A stretch of DNA of 64,000 bases from Ligustrum vulgare. Its lineage: Eukaryota > Streptophyta > Magnoliopsida > Lamiales > Oleaceae. The translations under genes and the position numbers were made by a program. Positions 16,403 to 29,670 of the stretch are shown here, in pieces. The stretch lies in NCBI GenBank assembly GCA_963555705.1, contig OY743176.1:41462497-41526496 (forward strand), written 5' to 3'. Positions within the stretch are counted from its first letter, which is position 1. Each line of letters starts with the position of its first letter. Under the pieces are notes generated by a model that was given only the letters and a program-made list of their open reading frames with translations, was not told where the DNA came from and did no database searches.

Positions 16403-19066
16403 TACATGTGTCCCTACTTTAATTTGAAATTCAAATTCTCCCTCTGAAACTCCCGCCCTAAAGTACGAAGATTCTAAATTCAAAATCCGACACATGGGAC
16501 CGAGTACGTATGTAATCTTCCGTCCACGCAGTGGCACGAATCCCCCAACCCGTGGGCAAACCTATATAATATTACGGTTTGCCCGCCCGCCGGGGTCACC
16601 TCCGTACAGCCAGCTGGCCGAATCCTGGCCATCCGCTCTTCGGATCAAGAGGGTTGATTCAGATCAACCGTCGAACTTGAAATTTCCCGTGCTTCTAACT
16701 TGTAGCCTCACGATTAGGATGGTCCGTTCAATCGCGAGCGTTTAACTCTGTCGTACACTTGTATAAACTTGACGATATTTTCTCACCGTCTTGTTGGCTG
16801 TGATGAACGTTTTACGGACTGTGATTCTTTCGATATTTATAACATTTTTGATCTTCCTGCAGATATACTTTGAAATTCATTTTGGGAAGTTCTTTCCCGA
16901 TTAAGATGATGCCATTTTTATTTTATATTGAGTTGTATTCTGTGTCGAGTGTATTCGAAGTTGAACGATTAATTTATAGCTCGTATTTTGTTCGGACATT
17001 TGATTTGCCAATCTCTTCGTGTCAAATCAGAAACAGATGTAATGAGAACTTTAGATTCGAATTTGAAAATCGTTCAATCAATTTATCGCGTTCAAATCGT
17101 AAATAATTGTTATAAAGAACATCGTAGAAACATATACTGTTCAGATCACTCATCCAGAAGATGCAGAATTTCATACTCATGTTATGTGCACTTGTCCATA
17201 TTCTCTTCACGTCTGTATTGAATGATTTAGTGGCCTCTGTTCCGAGCCGTCCATGTGTACGTTGATCTGTGTATGTAGTCGGAGTATTCTGAGTAGTAAT
17301 CCGAGTCGATCAGGCTGGATACGAATTTTGACAAATTCGTATCTATCTTCAACCTCTCGAGGTTCTCGATTATCTGTGTAGCTGGAGTTCTAAGATTGTT
17401 TATAATTCCCAAATTTATTCTGTCCTTGTAAAATAAGAAGTCGTTGTATTCTGGACACCAGAACGGTCTGAAAACCCACGACATCATTTTCGTTTGCCTG
17501 AACAAATGATGCATATCTTCAATATGCTCAGAATAATATTTTTTTTTATCTGTTGTTTCAAATCTTCCGGTAAATTGGAGAACAACTGTCCAAACTCGTG
17601 ATTTTGGTCCAATGCGAATCGAGGCGAGTATTGAAAGGAATTCATGTTTCGCATGCCGAATTGGTAACGGAGTCTCTCAAACTTACTAGTCAATTTGTGT
17701 ATTGGTGTATTACTTATAGGTGTTGACCACAAAGTACATGTGTCCCTACTTTAATTTGAAATTCAAATTCTCCCTCCGAAACTCCCGCCCTAAAGTACGA
17801 AGATTCTAAATTCAAAATCCGACACATGGGACCGAGTACGTATGTAATCTTCAGTCCACGCAGTGGCACGGCTCCCCCAACCCGTGGGCAAACCTATATA
17901 ATATTACGATTTGCCCGCCCGCCGGGGTCACCTCCGTACAGCCAGCTGGCCGAATCCTGGCCATCCGCTCTTCGGATCAACAGGGTTGATTCAGATCAAC
18001 CGTCGAACTTGAAATTGCCCGTGCTTCTAACTTGTAGCCTCACGATTAGGATGGTCCATTCAATCGCGAGCGTTTAACTCTGTCGTACACTTGTATAAAC
18101 GTGACGATATTTTCTCACCGTCTTGTTGGCTGTGATGAACGTTTTACGGACTGTGATTCTTTCGATATTTATAACATTTTTGATCTTCCTGCAGATATAC
18201 TTTGAAATTCATTTTGGGAAGTTCTTTCCCGATTAAGATGATGCCATTTTTATTTTATATTGAGTTGTATTCTGTGTCGAGTGTATTCGAAGTTGAACGA
18301 TTAATTTATAGCTCGTATTTTGTTCGGACATTTGATTTGCCAATCTCTTCGTGTCAAATCAGAAACAGATGTAATGAGAACTTTAGATTCGAATTTGAAA
18401 ATCGTTCAATCAATTTATCGCGTTCAAATCGTAAATAATTGTTATAAAGAACATCGTAGAAACATATACTGTTCAGATCACTCATCCAGAAGATGCAGAA
18501 TTTCATAGTCATGTTATGTGCACTTGTCCATATTCTCTTCACGTCTGTATTGAATGATTTAGTGGCCTCTGTTCCGATCCGTCCATGTGTACGTTGATCT
18601 GTGTATGTAGTCGGAGTATTCTGAGTAGTAATCCGAGTCGATCAGGCTGGATACGAATTTTGACAAATTCGTATCTATCTTCAACCTCTCGAGGTTCTCG
18701 ATTATCTGTGCAGCTGGAGTTCTAAGATTGTTTATAATTCCCAAATTTATTCTGTCCTTGTAAAATAAGAAGTCGTTGTATTCTGGACACCAGAACGGTC
18801 TGAAAACCCACGACATCATTTTCGTTTGCCTGAACAAATGATGCATATCTTCAATATGCTCAGAATAATATTTTTTTTTATCTGTTGTTTCAAATCTTCC
18901 GGTAAATTGGAGAACAACTGTCCAAACTCGTGATTTTGGTCCAATGCGAATCGAGGCGAGTATTGAAAGGAATTCATGTTTCGCATGCCGAATTGTTAAC
19001 GGAGTCTCTCAAACTTACTAGTCAATTTGTGTATTGGTGTATTACTTATAGGTGTTGACCACAAAG
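16403..19066 (+). repeat. Units M7-M8
   Basis: Units start at 16403 and 17735, both 1,332 bp. Both carry a Pro-type variant in the 78-codon shadow frame and the same frameshifted T-run. M8 has a stem mutation (GGTTT to GATTT) beside an intact TAATATTAC; the same mutation recurs in M17. Confidence 0.95.
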
Positions 19067-20340
19067 TACATGTGTCCCTACTTTAATTTGAAATTCAAAT
19101 TCTCCCTCCGAAACTCCCGCCCTAAAGTACGAAGATTCTAAATTCAAAATCCGACACATGGGACCGAGTACGTATGTAATCTTCAGTCCACGCAGTGGCA
19201 CGGCTCCCCCAACCCGTGGGCAAACCTATATAATATTACGGTTTGCCCGCCCGCCGGGGTCACCTCCGTACAGCCAGCTGGCCGAATCCTGGCCATCCGC
19301 TCTTCGGATCAAGAGGGTTGATTCAGATCAACCGTCGAACTTGAAATTGCCCGTGCTTCTAACTTGGATAAACGTGACGATCTTTTCTCACCGTCTTGTT
19401 GGCTTTGATGAACGTTTTACGGACTGTGATTCTTTCGATATTTATAACATTTTTGATCGTCCTGCAGATATACTTTGAAATTCATTTTGGGAAGTTCTTT
19501 CCCGATGAAGATGATGCCATTTGTACTTTATATTGATGTGTATTCTGTGTCGAGTGTATTCGAAGTTGAACGATTAATTTATAGCTCGTATTTTGTTCGG
19601 ACATTTGATTTGCGAATCTCTTCTTGTCAAATCAGAAACAGATGTAATGAGAACTTTAGATTCGAATTTGAAAATCGTTCAATCAATTTATCGCGTTCAA
19701 ATCGTAAATAATTGTTATAAAGAACATCGTAGAAACATATACTGTTCAGATCACTCATCCAGAAGATGCAGAATTTCATAGTCATGTTATGTGCACTTGT
19801 CCATATTCTCTTCGCGTCTGTATTGAATGATTTCGTAGCCTCTGTTCCGAGCCGTCCATGTGTACGTTGATCTGTGTATACAGTCGGAGTATTCTGAGTA
19901 GTAATCCGAGTCGATCACGCTGGATATGAATTTTGACAAATTCGTATCTATCTTCAACCTCTCGAGGTTCTCGACAATCTGTGCAGCTGGAGTTCTAAGA
20001 TAGTTTATAATTCCCAAATTTATTTCGTCCTTGTAAAACAAGAAGTCGTTGTATTCTGGACACCAGAACGGTCTGAAAACCCACGACATCATTTTCGTTT
20101 GCCGGAACAAATGATGCATATCTTTAATATGTTGAGAATAATATATTTTTTTTATCTGTTGTTTCAAATCTTCCGGTAAATTGGAGAACAACTGTCCAAA
20201 CTCGTGATTTTGGTCCAATGCGAATCGAGGCGAGTATTGAGAGGAATTCATATTTCGCATGCCGAATTCGTAACGGAGTCTATCAAACATACTAGTCAAT
20301 TTGTGTATTGGTGTATTACTTATAGGTGTTGACCACAAAG
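19067..20340 (+). repeat. Unit M9, 1,274 bp, with 58-bp deletion
   Basis: This unit is 58 bp shorter than standard. The gap falls near 19366, between two CTTG microrepeats, and removes the segment from TAGCCTCACG to the virion-sense TATA box, leaving GGATAAACG. The hairpin is intact (TAATATTAC at 19231) and the F-box-like ORF is open. Confidence 0.95.
19787..20290 (-). CDS. F-box-like protein (unit M9)
   Basis: Open frame. A CATACTAG variant creates an earlier AUG, giving 167 codons (or 157 from the internal AUG at 20260). LPEDL and FWCPE are present. C-terminal variants include IVENLE and SSVID. Confidence 0.48.
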   Translation of the reverse strand: MFDRLRYEFGMRNMNSSQYSPRFALDQNHEFGQLFSNLPEDLKQQIKKIYYSQHIKDMHHLFRQTKMMSWVFRPFWCPEYNDFLFYKDEINLGIINYLRTPAAQIVENLERLKIDTNLSKFISSVIDSDYYSEYSDCIHRSTYTWTARNRGYEIIQYRREENMDKCT

Positions 20341-20489
20341 TACATGTGTCCCTACTTTAATTTGAAATTCAAATTCTCCCTCCGAAACTCCCGCCCTAAA
20401 GTACGAAGATTCTAAATTCAAAATCCGACACATGGGACCTAGTACGTATGGAATCTTCAGTCCACGCAGTGGCACGGCTCCCCCAACCC

Positions 20490-20524
20490 GCGGGCAAACC
20501 TATATAATATTACGGTTTGCCCGC
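20490..20524 (+). other. Origin-like hairpin of unit M10, perfect 11-bp stem
   Basis: GCGGGCAAACC (20490-20500) pairs with GGTTTGCCCGC (20514-20524) around TATATAATATTAC; the nonanucleotide is 20505-20513. The same 11-bp form recurs in M11-M14 and, from GCGGGCAAACC with GGTTTGCCCGC, in M15-M16 and M19. Confidence 0.88.
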
Positions 20525-21119
20525 CGGCCGGGGTCACCTCCGTACAGCCAGCTGGCCGAATCCTGGCCATCCGCTCTTCGGAACAACAGGGTTGATTCAG
20601 ATCAACCGTCGAACTTGAAATTGCCCGTGCTTCTAACTTGTAGCCTCACGAGTAGGACGGTCCGTTCAATCGCGAGCGTTTAACTCTGTCGTACACTTGT
20701 ATAAACGTGACGATCTTTTCTCACCGTCTTGTTGGCTTTGATGAACGTTTTACGGACTGTGATTCTTTCGATATTTATAACATTTTTGATCGTCCTGCAG
20801 ATATACTTTGAAATTCATTTTGGGAAGTTCTTTCCCGATGAAGATGATGCCATTTGTACTTTATATTGATGTGTATTCTGTGTCGAGTGTATTCGAAGTT
20901 GAACGATTAATTTATAGCTCGTATTTTGTTCGGACATTTGATTTGCGAATCTCTTCTTGTCAAATCAGAAACAGATGTAATGAGAACTTTAGATTCGAAT
21001 TTGAAAATCGTTCAATCAATTTATCGCGTTCAAATCGTAAATAATTGTTATAAAGAACATCGTAGAAACATATACTGTTCAGATCACTCATCCAGAAGAT
21101 GCAGAATTTCATAGTCATG

Positions 21120-21623
21120 TTATGTGCACTTGTCCATATTCTCTTCGCGTCTGTATTGAATGATTTCGTAGCCTCTGTTCCGAGCCGTCCATGTGTACGT
21201 TGATCTGTGTATACAGTCGGAGTATTCTGAGTAGTAATCCGAGTCGATCACGCTGGATATGAATTTTGACAAATTCGTATCTATCTTCAACCTCTCGAGG
21301 TTCTCGACTATCTGTGCAGCTGGAGTTCTAAGATAGTTTATAATTCCCAAATTTATTTCGTCCTTGTAAAACAAGAAGTCGTTGTATTCTGGACACCAGA
21401 ACGGTCTGAAAACCCACGACATCATTTTCGTTTGCCGGAACAAATGATGCATATCTTTAATATGTTGAGAATAATATATTTTTTTTATCTGTTGTTTCAA
21501 ATCTTCCGGTAAATTGGAGAACAACTGTCCAAACTCGTGATTTTGGTCCAATGCGAATCGAGGCGAGTATTGAGAGGAATTCATATTTCGCATGCCGAAT
21601 TCGTAACGGAGTCTATCAAACAT
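21120..21623 (-). CDS. F-box-like protein (unit M10)
   Basis: 167 codons, predicted protein identical to that of M9. It belongs to a block of near-identical units, so it is not independent evidence of selection. Confidence 0.48.
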   Translation of the reverse strand: MFDRLRYEFGMRNMNSSQYSPRFALDQNHEFGQLFSNLPEDLKQQIKKIYYSQHIKDMHHLFRQTKMMSWVFRPFWCPEYNDFLFYKDEINLGIINYLRTPAAQIVENLERLKIDTNLSKFISSVIDSDYYSEYSDCIHRSTYTWTARNRGYEIIQYRREENMDKCT

Positions 21624-22452
21624 ACTAGTCAATTTGTGTATTGGTGTATTACTTATAGGTGTTGACCACAAAGTACATGTGTCCCTACTTTAATTTGAAA
21701 TTCAAATTCTCCCTCCGAAACTCCCGCCCTAAAGTACGAAGATTCTAAATTCAAAATCCGACACATGGGACCTAGTACGTATGGAATCTTCAGTCCACGC
21801 AGTGGCACGGCTCCCCCAACCCGCGGGCAAACCTATATAATATTACGGTTTGCCCGCCGGCCGGGGTCACCTCCGTACAGCCAGCTGGCCGAATCCTGGC
21901 CATCCGCTCTTCGGAACAACAGGGTTGATTCAGATCAACCGTCGAACTTGAAATTGCCCGTGCTTCTAACTTGTAGCCTCACGAGTAGGATGGTCCGTTC
22001 AATCGCGAGCGTTTAACTCTGTCGTACACTTGTATAAACGTGACGATCTTTTCTCACCGTCTTGTTGGCTTTGATGAACGTTTTACGGACTGTGATTCTT
22101 TCGATATTTATAACATTTTTGATCGTCCTGCAGATATACTTTGAAATTCATTTTGGGAAGTTCTTTCCCGATGAAGATGATGCCATTTGTACTTTATATT
22201 GATGTGTATTCTGTGTCGAGTGTATTCGAAGTTGAACGATTAATTTATAGCTCGTATTTTGTTCGGACATTTGATTTGCGAATCTCTTCTTGTCAAATCA
22301 GAAACAGATGTAATGAGAACTTTAGATTCGAATTTGAAAATCGTTCAATCAATTTATCGCGTTCAAATCGTAAATAATTGTTATAAAGAACATCGTAGAA
22401 ACATATACTGTTCAGATCACTCATCCAGAAGATGCAGAATTTCATAGTCATG

Positions 22453-22956
22453 TTATGTGCACTTGTCCATATTCTCTTCGCGTCTGTATTGAATGATTTC
22501 GTAGCCTCTGTTCCGAGCCGTCCATGTGTACGTTGATCTGTGTATACAGTCGGAGTATTCTGAGTAGTAATCCGAGTCGATCACGCTGGATATGAATTTT
22601 GACAAATTCGTATCTATCTTCAACCTCTCGAGGTTCTCGACTATCTGTGCAGCTGGAGTTCTAAGATAGTTTATAATTCCCAAATTTATTTCGTCCTTGT
22701 AAAACAAGAAGTCGTTGTATTCTGGACACCAGAACGGTCTGAAAACCCACGACATCATTTTCGTTTGCCGGAACAAATGATGCATATCTTTAATATGTTG
22801 AGAATAATATATTTTTTTTATCTGTTGTTTCAAATCTTCCGGTAAATTGGAGAACAACTGTCCAAACTCGTGATTTTGGTCCAATGCGAATCGAGGCGAG
22901 TATTGAGAGGAATTCATATTTCGCATGCCGAATTCGTAACGGAGTCTATCAAACAT
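22453..22956 (-). CDS. F-box-like protein (unit M11)
   Basis: 167 codons, same predicted protein as M10. Confidence 0.47.
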   Translation of the reverse strand: MFDRLRYEFGMRNMNSSQYSPRFALDQNHEFGQLFSNLPEDLKQQIKKIYYSQHIKDMHHLFRQTKMMSWVFRPFWCPEYNDFLFYKDEINLGIINYLRTPAAQIVENLERLKIDTNLSKFISSVIDSDYYSEYSDCIHRSTYTWTARNRGYEIIQYRREENMDKCT

Positions 22957-23785
22957 ACTAGTCAATTTGTGTATTGGTGTATTACTTATAGGTGTTGACC
23001 ACAAAGTACATGTGTCCCTACTTTAATTTGAAATTCAAATTCTCCCTCCGAAACTCCCGCCCTAAAGTACGAAGATTCTAAATTCAAAATCCGACACATG
23101 GGACCTAGTACGTATGGAATCTTCAGTCCACGCAGTGGCACGGCTCCCCCAACCCGCGGGCAAACCTATATAATATTACGGTTTGCCCGCCGGCCGGGGT
23201 CACCTCCGTACAGCCAGCTGGCCGAATCCTGGCCATCCGCTCTTCGGAACAACAGGGTTGATTCAGATCAACCGTCGAACTTGAAATTGCCCGTGCTTCT
23301 AACTTGTAGCCTCACGAGTAGGACGGTCCGTTCAATCGCGAGCGTTTAACTCTGTCGTACACTTGTATAAACGTGACGATCTTTTCTCACCGTCTTGTTG
23401 GCTTTGATGAACGTTTTACGGACTGTGATTCTTTCGATATTTATAACATTTTTGATCGTCCTGCAGATATACTTTGAAATTCATTTTGGGAAGTTCTTTC
23501 CCGATGAAGATGATGCCATTTGTACTTTATATTGATGTGTATTCTGTGTCGAGTGTATTCGAAGTTGAACGATTAATTTATAGCTCGTATTTTGTTCGGA
23601 CATTTGATTTGCGAATCTCTTCTTGTCAAATCAGAAACAGATGTAATGAGAACTTTAGATTCGAATTTGAAAATCGTTCAATCAATTTATCGCGTTCAAA
23701 TCGTAAATAATTGTTATAAAGAACATCGTAGAAACATATACTGTTCAGATCACTCATCCAGAAGATGCAGAATTTCATAGTCATG

Positions 23786-24289
23786 TTATGTGCACTTGTC
23801 CATATTCTCTTCGCGTCTGTATTGAATGATTTCGTAGCCTCTGTTCCGAGCCGTCCATGTGTACGTTGATCTGTGTATACAGTCGGAGTATTCTGAGTAG
23901 TAATCCGAGTCGATCACGCTGGATATGAATTTTGACAAATTCGTATCTATCTTCAACCTCTCGAGGTTCTCGACTATCTGTGCAGCTGGAGTTCTAAGAT
24001 AGTTTATAATTCCCAAATTTATTTCGTCCTTGTAAAACAAGAAGTCGTTGTATTCTGGACACCAGAACGGTCTGAAAACCCACGACATCATTTTCGTTTG
24101 CCGGAACAAATGATGCATATCTTTAATATGTTGAGAATAATATATTTTTTTTATCTGTTGTTTCAAATCTTCCGGTAAATTGGAGAACAACTGTCCAAAC
24201 TCGTGATTTTGGTCCAATGCGAATCGAGGCGAGTATTGAGAGGAATTCATATTTCGCATGCCGAATTCGTAACGGAGTCTATCAAACAT
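23786..24289 (-). CDS. F-box-like protein (unit M12)
   Basis: 167 codons, same predicted protein as M10. Confidence 0.47.
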   Translation of the reverse strand: MFDRLRYEFGMRNMNSSQYSPRFALDQNHEFGQLFSNLPEDLKQQIKKIYYSQHIKDMHHLFRQTKMMSWVFRPFWCPEYNDFLFYKDEINLGIINYLRTPAAQIVENLERLKIDTNLSKFISSVIDSDYYSEYSDCIHRSTYTWTARNRGYEIIQYRREENMDKCT

Positions 24290-25118
24290 ACTAGTCAATT
24301 TGTGTATTGGTGTATTACTTATAGGTGTTGACCACAAAGTACATGTGTCCCTACTTTAATTTGAAATTCAAATTCTCCCTCCGAAACTCCCGCCCTAAAG
24401 TACGAAGATTCTAAATTCAAAATCCGACACATGGGACCTAGTACGTATGGAATCTTCAGTCCACGCAGTGGCACGGCTCCCCCAACCCGCGGGCAAACCT
24501 ATATAATATTACGGTTTGCCCGCCGGCCGGGGTCACCTCCGTACAGCCAGCTGGCCGAATCCTGGCCATCCGCTCTTCGGAACAACAGGGTTGATTCAGA
24601 TCAACCGTCGAACTTGAAATTGCCCGTGCTTCTAACTTGTAGCCTCACGAGTAGGATGGTCCGTTCAATCGCGAGCGTTTAACTCTGTCGTACACTTGTA
24701 TAAACGTGACGATCTTTTCTCACCGTCTTGTTGGCTTTGATGAACGTTTTACGGACTGTGATTCTTTCGATATTTATAACATTTTTGATCGTCCTGCAGA
24801 TATACTTTGAAATTCATTTTGGGAAGTTCTTTCCCGATGAAGATGATGCCATTTGTACTTTATATTGATGTGTATTCTGTGTCGAGTGTATTCGAAGTTG
24901 AACGATTAATTTATAGCTCGTATTTTGTTCGGACATTTGATTTGCGAATCTCTTCTTGTCAAATCAGAAACAGATGTAATGAGAACTTTAGATTCGAATT
25001 TGAAAATCGTTCAATCAATTTATCGCGTTCAAATCGTAAATAATTGTTATAAAGAACATCGTAGAAACATATACTGTTCAGATCACTCATCCAGAAGATG
25101 CAGAATTTCATAGTCATG

Positions 25119-25622
25119 TTATGTGCACTTGTCCATATTCTCTTCGCGTCTGTATTGAATGATTTCGTAGCCTCTGTTCCGAGCCGTCCATGTGTACGTT
25201 GATCTGTGTATACAGTCGGAGTATTCTGAGTAGTAATCCGAGTCGATCACGCTGGATATGAATTTTGACAAATTCGTATCTATCTTCAACCTCTCGAGGT
25301 TCTCGACTATCTGTGCAGCTGGAGTTCTAAGATAGTTTATAATTCCCAAATTTATTTCGTCCTTGTAAAACAAGAAGTCGTTGTATTCTGGACACCAGAA
25401 CGGTCTGAAAACCCACGACATCATTTTCGTTTGCCGGAACAAATGATGCATATCTTTAATATGTTGAGAATAATATATTTTTTTTATCTGTTGTTTCAAA
25501 TCTTCCGGTAAATTGGAGAACAACTGTCCAAACTCGTGATTTTGGTCCAATGCGAATCGAGGCGAGTATTGAGAGGAATTCATATTTCGCATGCCGAATT
25601 CGTAACGGAGTCTATCAAACAT
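25119..25622 (-). CDS. F-box-like protein (unit M13)
   Basis: 167 codons, same predicted protein as M10; last of the identical run before M14, which has a stop. Confidence 0.47.
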   Translation of the reverse strand: MFDRLRYEFGMRNMNSSQYSPRFALDQNHEFGQLFSNLPEDLKQQIKKIYYSQHIKDMHHLFRQTKMMSWVFRPFWCPEYNDFLFYKDEINLGIINYLRTPAAQIVENLERLKIDTNLSKFISSVIDSDYYSEYSDCIHRSTYTWTARNRGYEIIQYRREENMDKCT

Positions 25623-25672
25623 ACTAGTCAATTTGTGTATTGGTGTATTACTTATAGGTGTTGACCACAAAG

Positions 25673-27005
25673 TACATGTGTCCCTACTTTAATTTGAAAT
25701 TCAAATTCTCCCTCCGAAACTCCCGCCCTAAAGTACGAAGATTCTAAATTCAAAATCCGACACATGGGACCTAGTACGTATGGAATCTTCAGTCCACGCA
25801 GTGGCACGGCTCCCCCAACCCGCGGGCAAACCTATATAATATTACGGTTTGCCCGCCGGCCGGGGTCACCTCCGTACAGCCAGCTGGCCGAATCCTGGCC
25901 ATCCGTTCTTCGGAACAACAGGGTTGATTCAGATCAACCGTCGAACTTGAAATTGCCCGTGCTTCTAACTTGTAGCCTCACGAGTAGGATGGTCCGTTCA
26001 ATCGCGAGCGTTTAACTCTGTCGTACACTTGTATAAACGTGACGATCTTTTCTCACCGTCTTGTTGGCTTTGATGAACGTTTTACGGACTGTGATTCTTT
26101 CGATATTTATAACATTTTTGATCGTCCTGCAGATATACTTTGAAATTCATTTTGGGAAGTTCTTTCCCGATGAAGATGATGCCATTTGTACTTTATATTG
26201 ATGTGTATTCTGTGTCGAGTGTATTCGAAGTTGAACGATTAATTTATAGCTCGTATTTTGTTCGGACATTTGATTTGCGAATCTCTTCTTGTCAAATCAG
26301 AAACAGATGTAATGAGAACTATAGATTCGAATTTGAAAATCGTTCAATCAATTTATCGCGTTCAAATCGTAAATAATTGTTATAAAGAACATCGTAGAAA
26401 CATATACTGTTCAGATCACTCATCCAGAAGATGCAGAATTTCATAGTCATGTTATGTGCACTTGTCCATATTCTCTTCGCGTCTGTATTGAATGATTTCG
26501 TAGCCTCTGTTCCGAGCCGTCCATGTGTACGTTGATCTGTGTATGCAGTCGGAGTATTCTGAGTAGTAATCCGAGTCGATCACGCTGGATATGAATTTTG
26601 ACAAATTCGTATCTATCTTCAACCTCTCGAGGTTCTCGACTATCTGTGCAGCTGGAGTTCTAAGATAGTTTATAATTCCCAAATTTATTCCGTCCTTGTA
26701 AAACAAGAAGTCGTTGTATTCTGGACACCAGAACGGTCTGAAAACCCACGACATCATTTTCGTTTACCTGAACAAATGATGCATATCTTTAATATGTTGA
26801 GAATAATATATTTTTTTTATCTGTTGTTTCAAATCTTCCGGTAAATTGGAGAAAAACTGTCCAAACTCGTGATTTTGGTCCAATGCGAATTGAGGCGAGT
26901 ATTGAGAGGAATTCATGTTTCGCATGCCGAATTCGTAACGGAGTCTTTCAAACTTACTAGTCAATATTTTTATTGGTGTATTACATATAGGTGTTGACCA
27001 CAAAG
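25673..27005 (+). repeat. Unit M14
   Basis: Left part as in M10-M13; right part shifts to the M15-like type (CAATATTTTTATTGG). One substitution (CGTTTACCTG at 26761) puts a stop codon inside the F-box-like ORF. The hairpin is intact. Confidence 0.95.
26452..26925 (-). pseudogene. F-box-like ORF broken by one stop codon (unit M14)
   Basis: Frame as in M15, but CGTTTACCTG on the plus strand turns a Gln codon in the FRQTK segment into TAA (26764-26766). The stop falls inside the F-box-like region, so both it and FxCxE are separated from the N-terminus. Confidence 0.5.
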
Positions 27006-29670
27006 TACATGTGTCCCTACTTTAATTTGAAGTTCAAATTCTCCCCCCGAAACTCCCGCCCTTAAGTACGAAGATTCTAAATTCAAAATCCGACACATGG
27101 GACCGAGTACGTATGGAATCTTCAGTCCACGCAGTGGCACGGCTCCCACAACCCGCGGGCAAACCTATATAATATTACGGTTTGCCCGCCCGCCGGGGTC
27201 ACCTCCGTACAGCCAGCTGGCCGAATCCTGGCCATCCGCTCTTCGGATCAACAGGGTTGATTCAGATCAACCGTCGAACTTGAAATTGCCCGTGCTTCTA
27301 ACTTGTAGCCTCACGATTAGGATGGTCCGTTCAATCGCGAGCGTTTAACTCCGTCGTACACTTGTATAAACGTGACGATATTTTCTCACCGTCTTGTTGG
27401 CTGTGATGAACGTTTTACGGACTGTGATTCTTTCGATATTTATAACATTTTTGATCGTCCTGCAGATATACTTTGAAATTCATTTTGGGAAGTTCTTTCC
27501 CGATGAAGATGATGCCATTCTTAATTTATATTGAGTTGTATTCTGTGTCGAGTGTATTCGAAGTTGAACGATTAATTTATAGCTCGTATTTTGTTCGGAC
27601 ATTTGATTTGCGAATCTCTTCGTGTCAAATCAGAAACAGATGTAATGAGAACTTTCGATTCGAATTTGAAAATCGTTCAATCAATTTATCGCGTTCAAAT
27701 CGTAAATAATTGTTATAAAGAACATCGTAGAAACATATACTGTTCAGATCACTCATCCAGAAGATGCAGAATTTCATAGTCATGTTATGTGCACTTGTCC
27801 ATATTCTCTTCGCGTCTGTATTGAATGATTTCGTAGCCTCTGTTCCGAGCCGTCCATGTGTACGTTGATCTGTGTATGCAGTCGGAGTATTCTGAGTAGT
27901 AATCCGAGTCGATCACGCTGGATATGAATTTTGACAAATTCGTATCTATCTTCAACCTCTCGAGGTTCTCGACTATCTGTGCAGCTGGAGTTCTAAGATA
28001 GTTTATAATTCCCAAATTTATTCCGTCCTTGTAAAACAAGAAGTCGTTGTATTCTGGACACCAGAACGGTCTGAAAACCCACGACATCATTTTCGTTTGC
28101 CTGAACAAATGATGCATATCTTTAATATGTTGAGAATAATATATTTTTTTTATCTGTTGTTTCAAATCTTCCGGTAAATTGGAGAAAAACTGTCCAAACT
28201 CGTGATTTTGGTCCAATGCGAATTGAGGCGAGTATTGAGAGGAATTCATGTTTCGCATGCCGAATTCGTAACGGAGTCTTTCAAACTTACTAGTCAATAT
28301 TTTTATTGGTGTATTACTTATAGGTGTTGACCACAAAGTACATGTGTCCCTACTTTAATTTGAAATTCAAATTCTCCCTCCGAAACTCCCGCCCTTAAGT
28401 ACGAAGATTCTAAATTCAAAATCCGACACATGGGACCGAGTACGTATGGAATCTTCAGTCCACGCAGTGGCACGGCTCCCACAACCCGCGGGCAAACCTA
28501 TATAATATTACGGTTTGCCCGCCCGCCGGGGTCACCTCCGTACAGCCAGCTGGCCGAATCCTGGCCATCCGCTCTTCGGATCAACAGGGTTGATTCAGAT
28601 CAACCGTCGAACTTGAAATTGCCCGTGCTTCTAACTTGTACCCTCACGATTAGGATGGTCCGTTCAATCGCGAGCGTTTAACTCCGTCGTACACTTGTAT
28701 AAACGTGACGATCTTTTCTCACCGTCTTGTTGGCTATGATGAACGTTTTACGGACGGTGATTCTTTCGATATTTATAACATTTTTGATCTTCCTGCAGAT
28801 ATACTTTGAAATTCATTTTGGGAAGTTCTTTCCCGATGAAGATGATGCCATTCTTAATTTATATTGAGTTGTATTCTGTGTCGAGTGTATTCGAAGTTGA
28901 GCGATTAATTTATAGCTCGTATTTTGTTCGGACATTTGATTTGCGAATCTCTTCGTGTCAAATCAGAAACAGATGTAATGAGAACTTTCGATTCGAATTT
29001 GAAAATCGTTCAATCAATTTATCGCGTTCAAATCGTAAATAATTGTTATAAAGAACATCGTAGAAACATATACTGTTCTGATCACTCATCCAGAAGATGC
29101 AGAATTTCATAGTCATGTTATGTGCACTTGTCCATATTCTCTTCGCGTCTGTATTGAATGATTTCTTAGCCTCTGTTCCGAGCCGTCCATGTGTACGTTG
29201 ATCTGTGTCTGCAGTCGGAGTATTCTGAGTAGTAATCCGAGTCGATCACGCTGGATATGAATTTTGACAAATTCCTATCTATCTTCAACCTCTCGAGGTT
29301 CACGATTATCTGTGCAGCTGGAGTTCTAAGATAGTTTATAATTCCCAAATTTATTCCGTCCTTGTAAAACAAGAAGTCGTTATATTCTGGACACCAGAAC
29401 GGTCTGAAAACCCACGACATCATTTTCGTTTGCCTGAACAAATGATGCATATATTCAATACGTTCAGAATAATATTTTTTTTTATCTGTTGTTTCAAATC
29501 TTCCGGTAAATTGGAGAACAACTGTCCAAACTCGTGATTTTGGTCCAATGCGAATCGAGGCGAGTATTGAGAGGAATTCATGTTTCGCATGCCGAATTCG
29601 TAACGGAGTCTCTCAAACTTACTAGTCAATATTTGTATTGGTGTATTACGTATAGGTGTTGACCACAAAG
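27006..29670 (+). repeat. Units M15-M16
   Basis: Units start at 27006 and 28339. M15 has an open F-box-like ORF. M16 is frameshifted at the T-run, and its right-hand third carries type A variants resembling M1 (CACGATTATC, CAATATTTGTATTGG). Confidence 0.95.
27785..28258 (-). CDS. F-box-like protein (unit M15)
   Basis: 157 codons from AUG. PRFALDQ has become PQFALDQ and GQLF has become GQFF; LPEDL and FWCPE are unchanged. Confidence 0.48.
   Translation of the reverse strand: MRNMNSSQYSPQFALDQNHEFGQFFSNLPEDLKQQIKKIYYSQHIKDMHHLFRQTKMMSWVFRPFWCPEYNDFLFYKDGINLGIINYLRTPAAQIVENLERLKIDTNLSKFISSVIDSDYYSEYSDCIHRSTYTWTARNRGYEIIQYRREENMDKCT

Larger units (their letters stand above)
20341..25672 (+). 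repeat. Units M10-M13, near-identical block with dimer periodicity
   Basis: Units start at 20341, 21674, 23007 and 24340, each 1,333 bp. They look almost identical. M10 and M12 read GAGTAGGACGG where M11 and M13 read GAGTAGGATGG, so the block repeats as a 2,666-bp dimer. All have the longest perfect hairpin stem (11 bp) and an open complementary-sense ORF starting at an earlier AUG. Confidence 0.96.
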
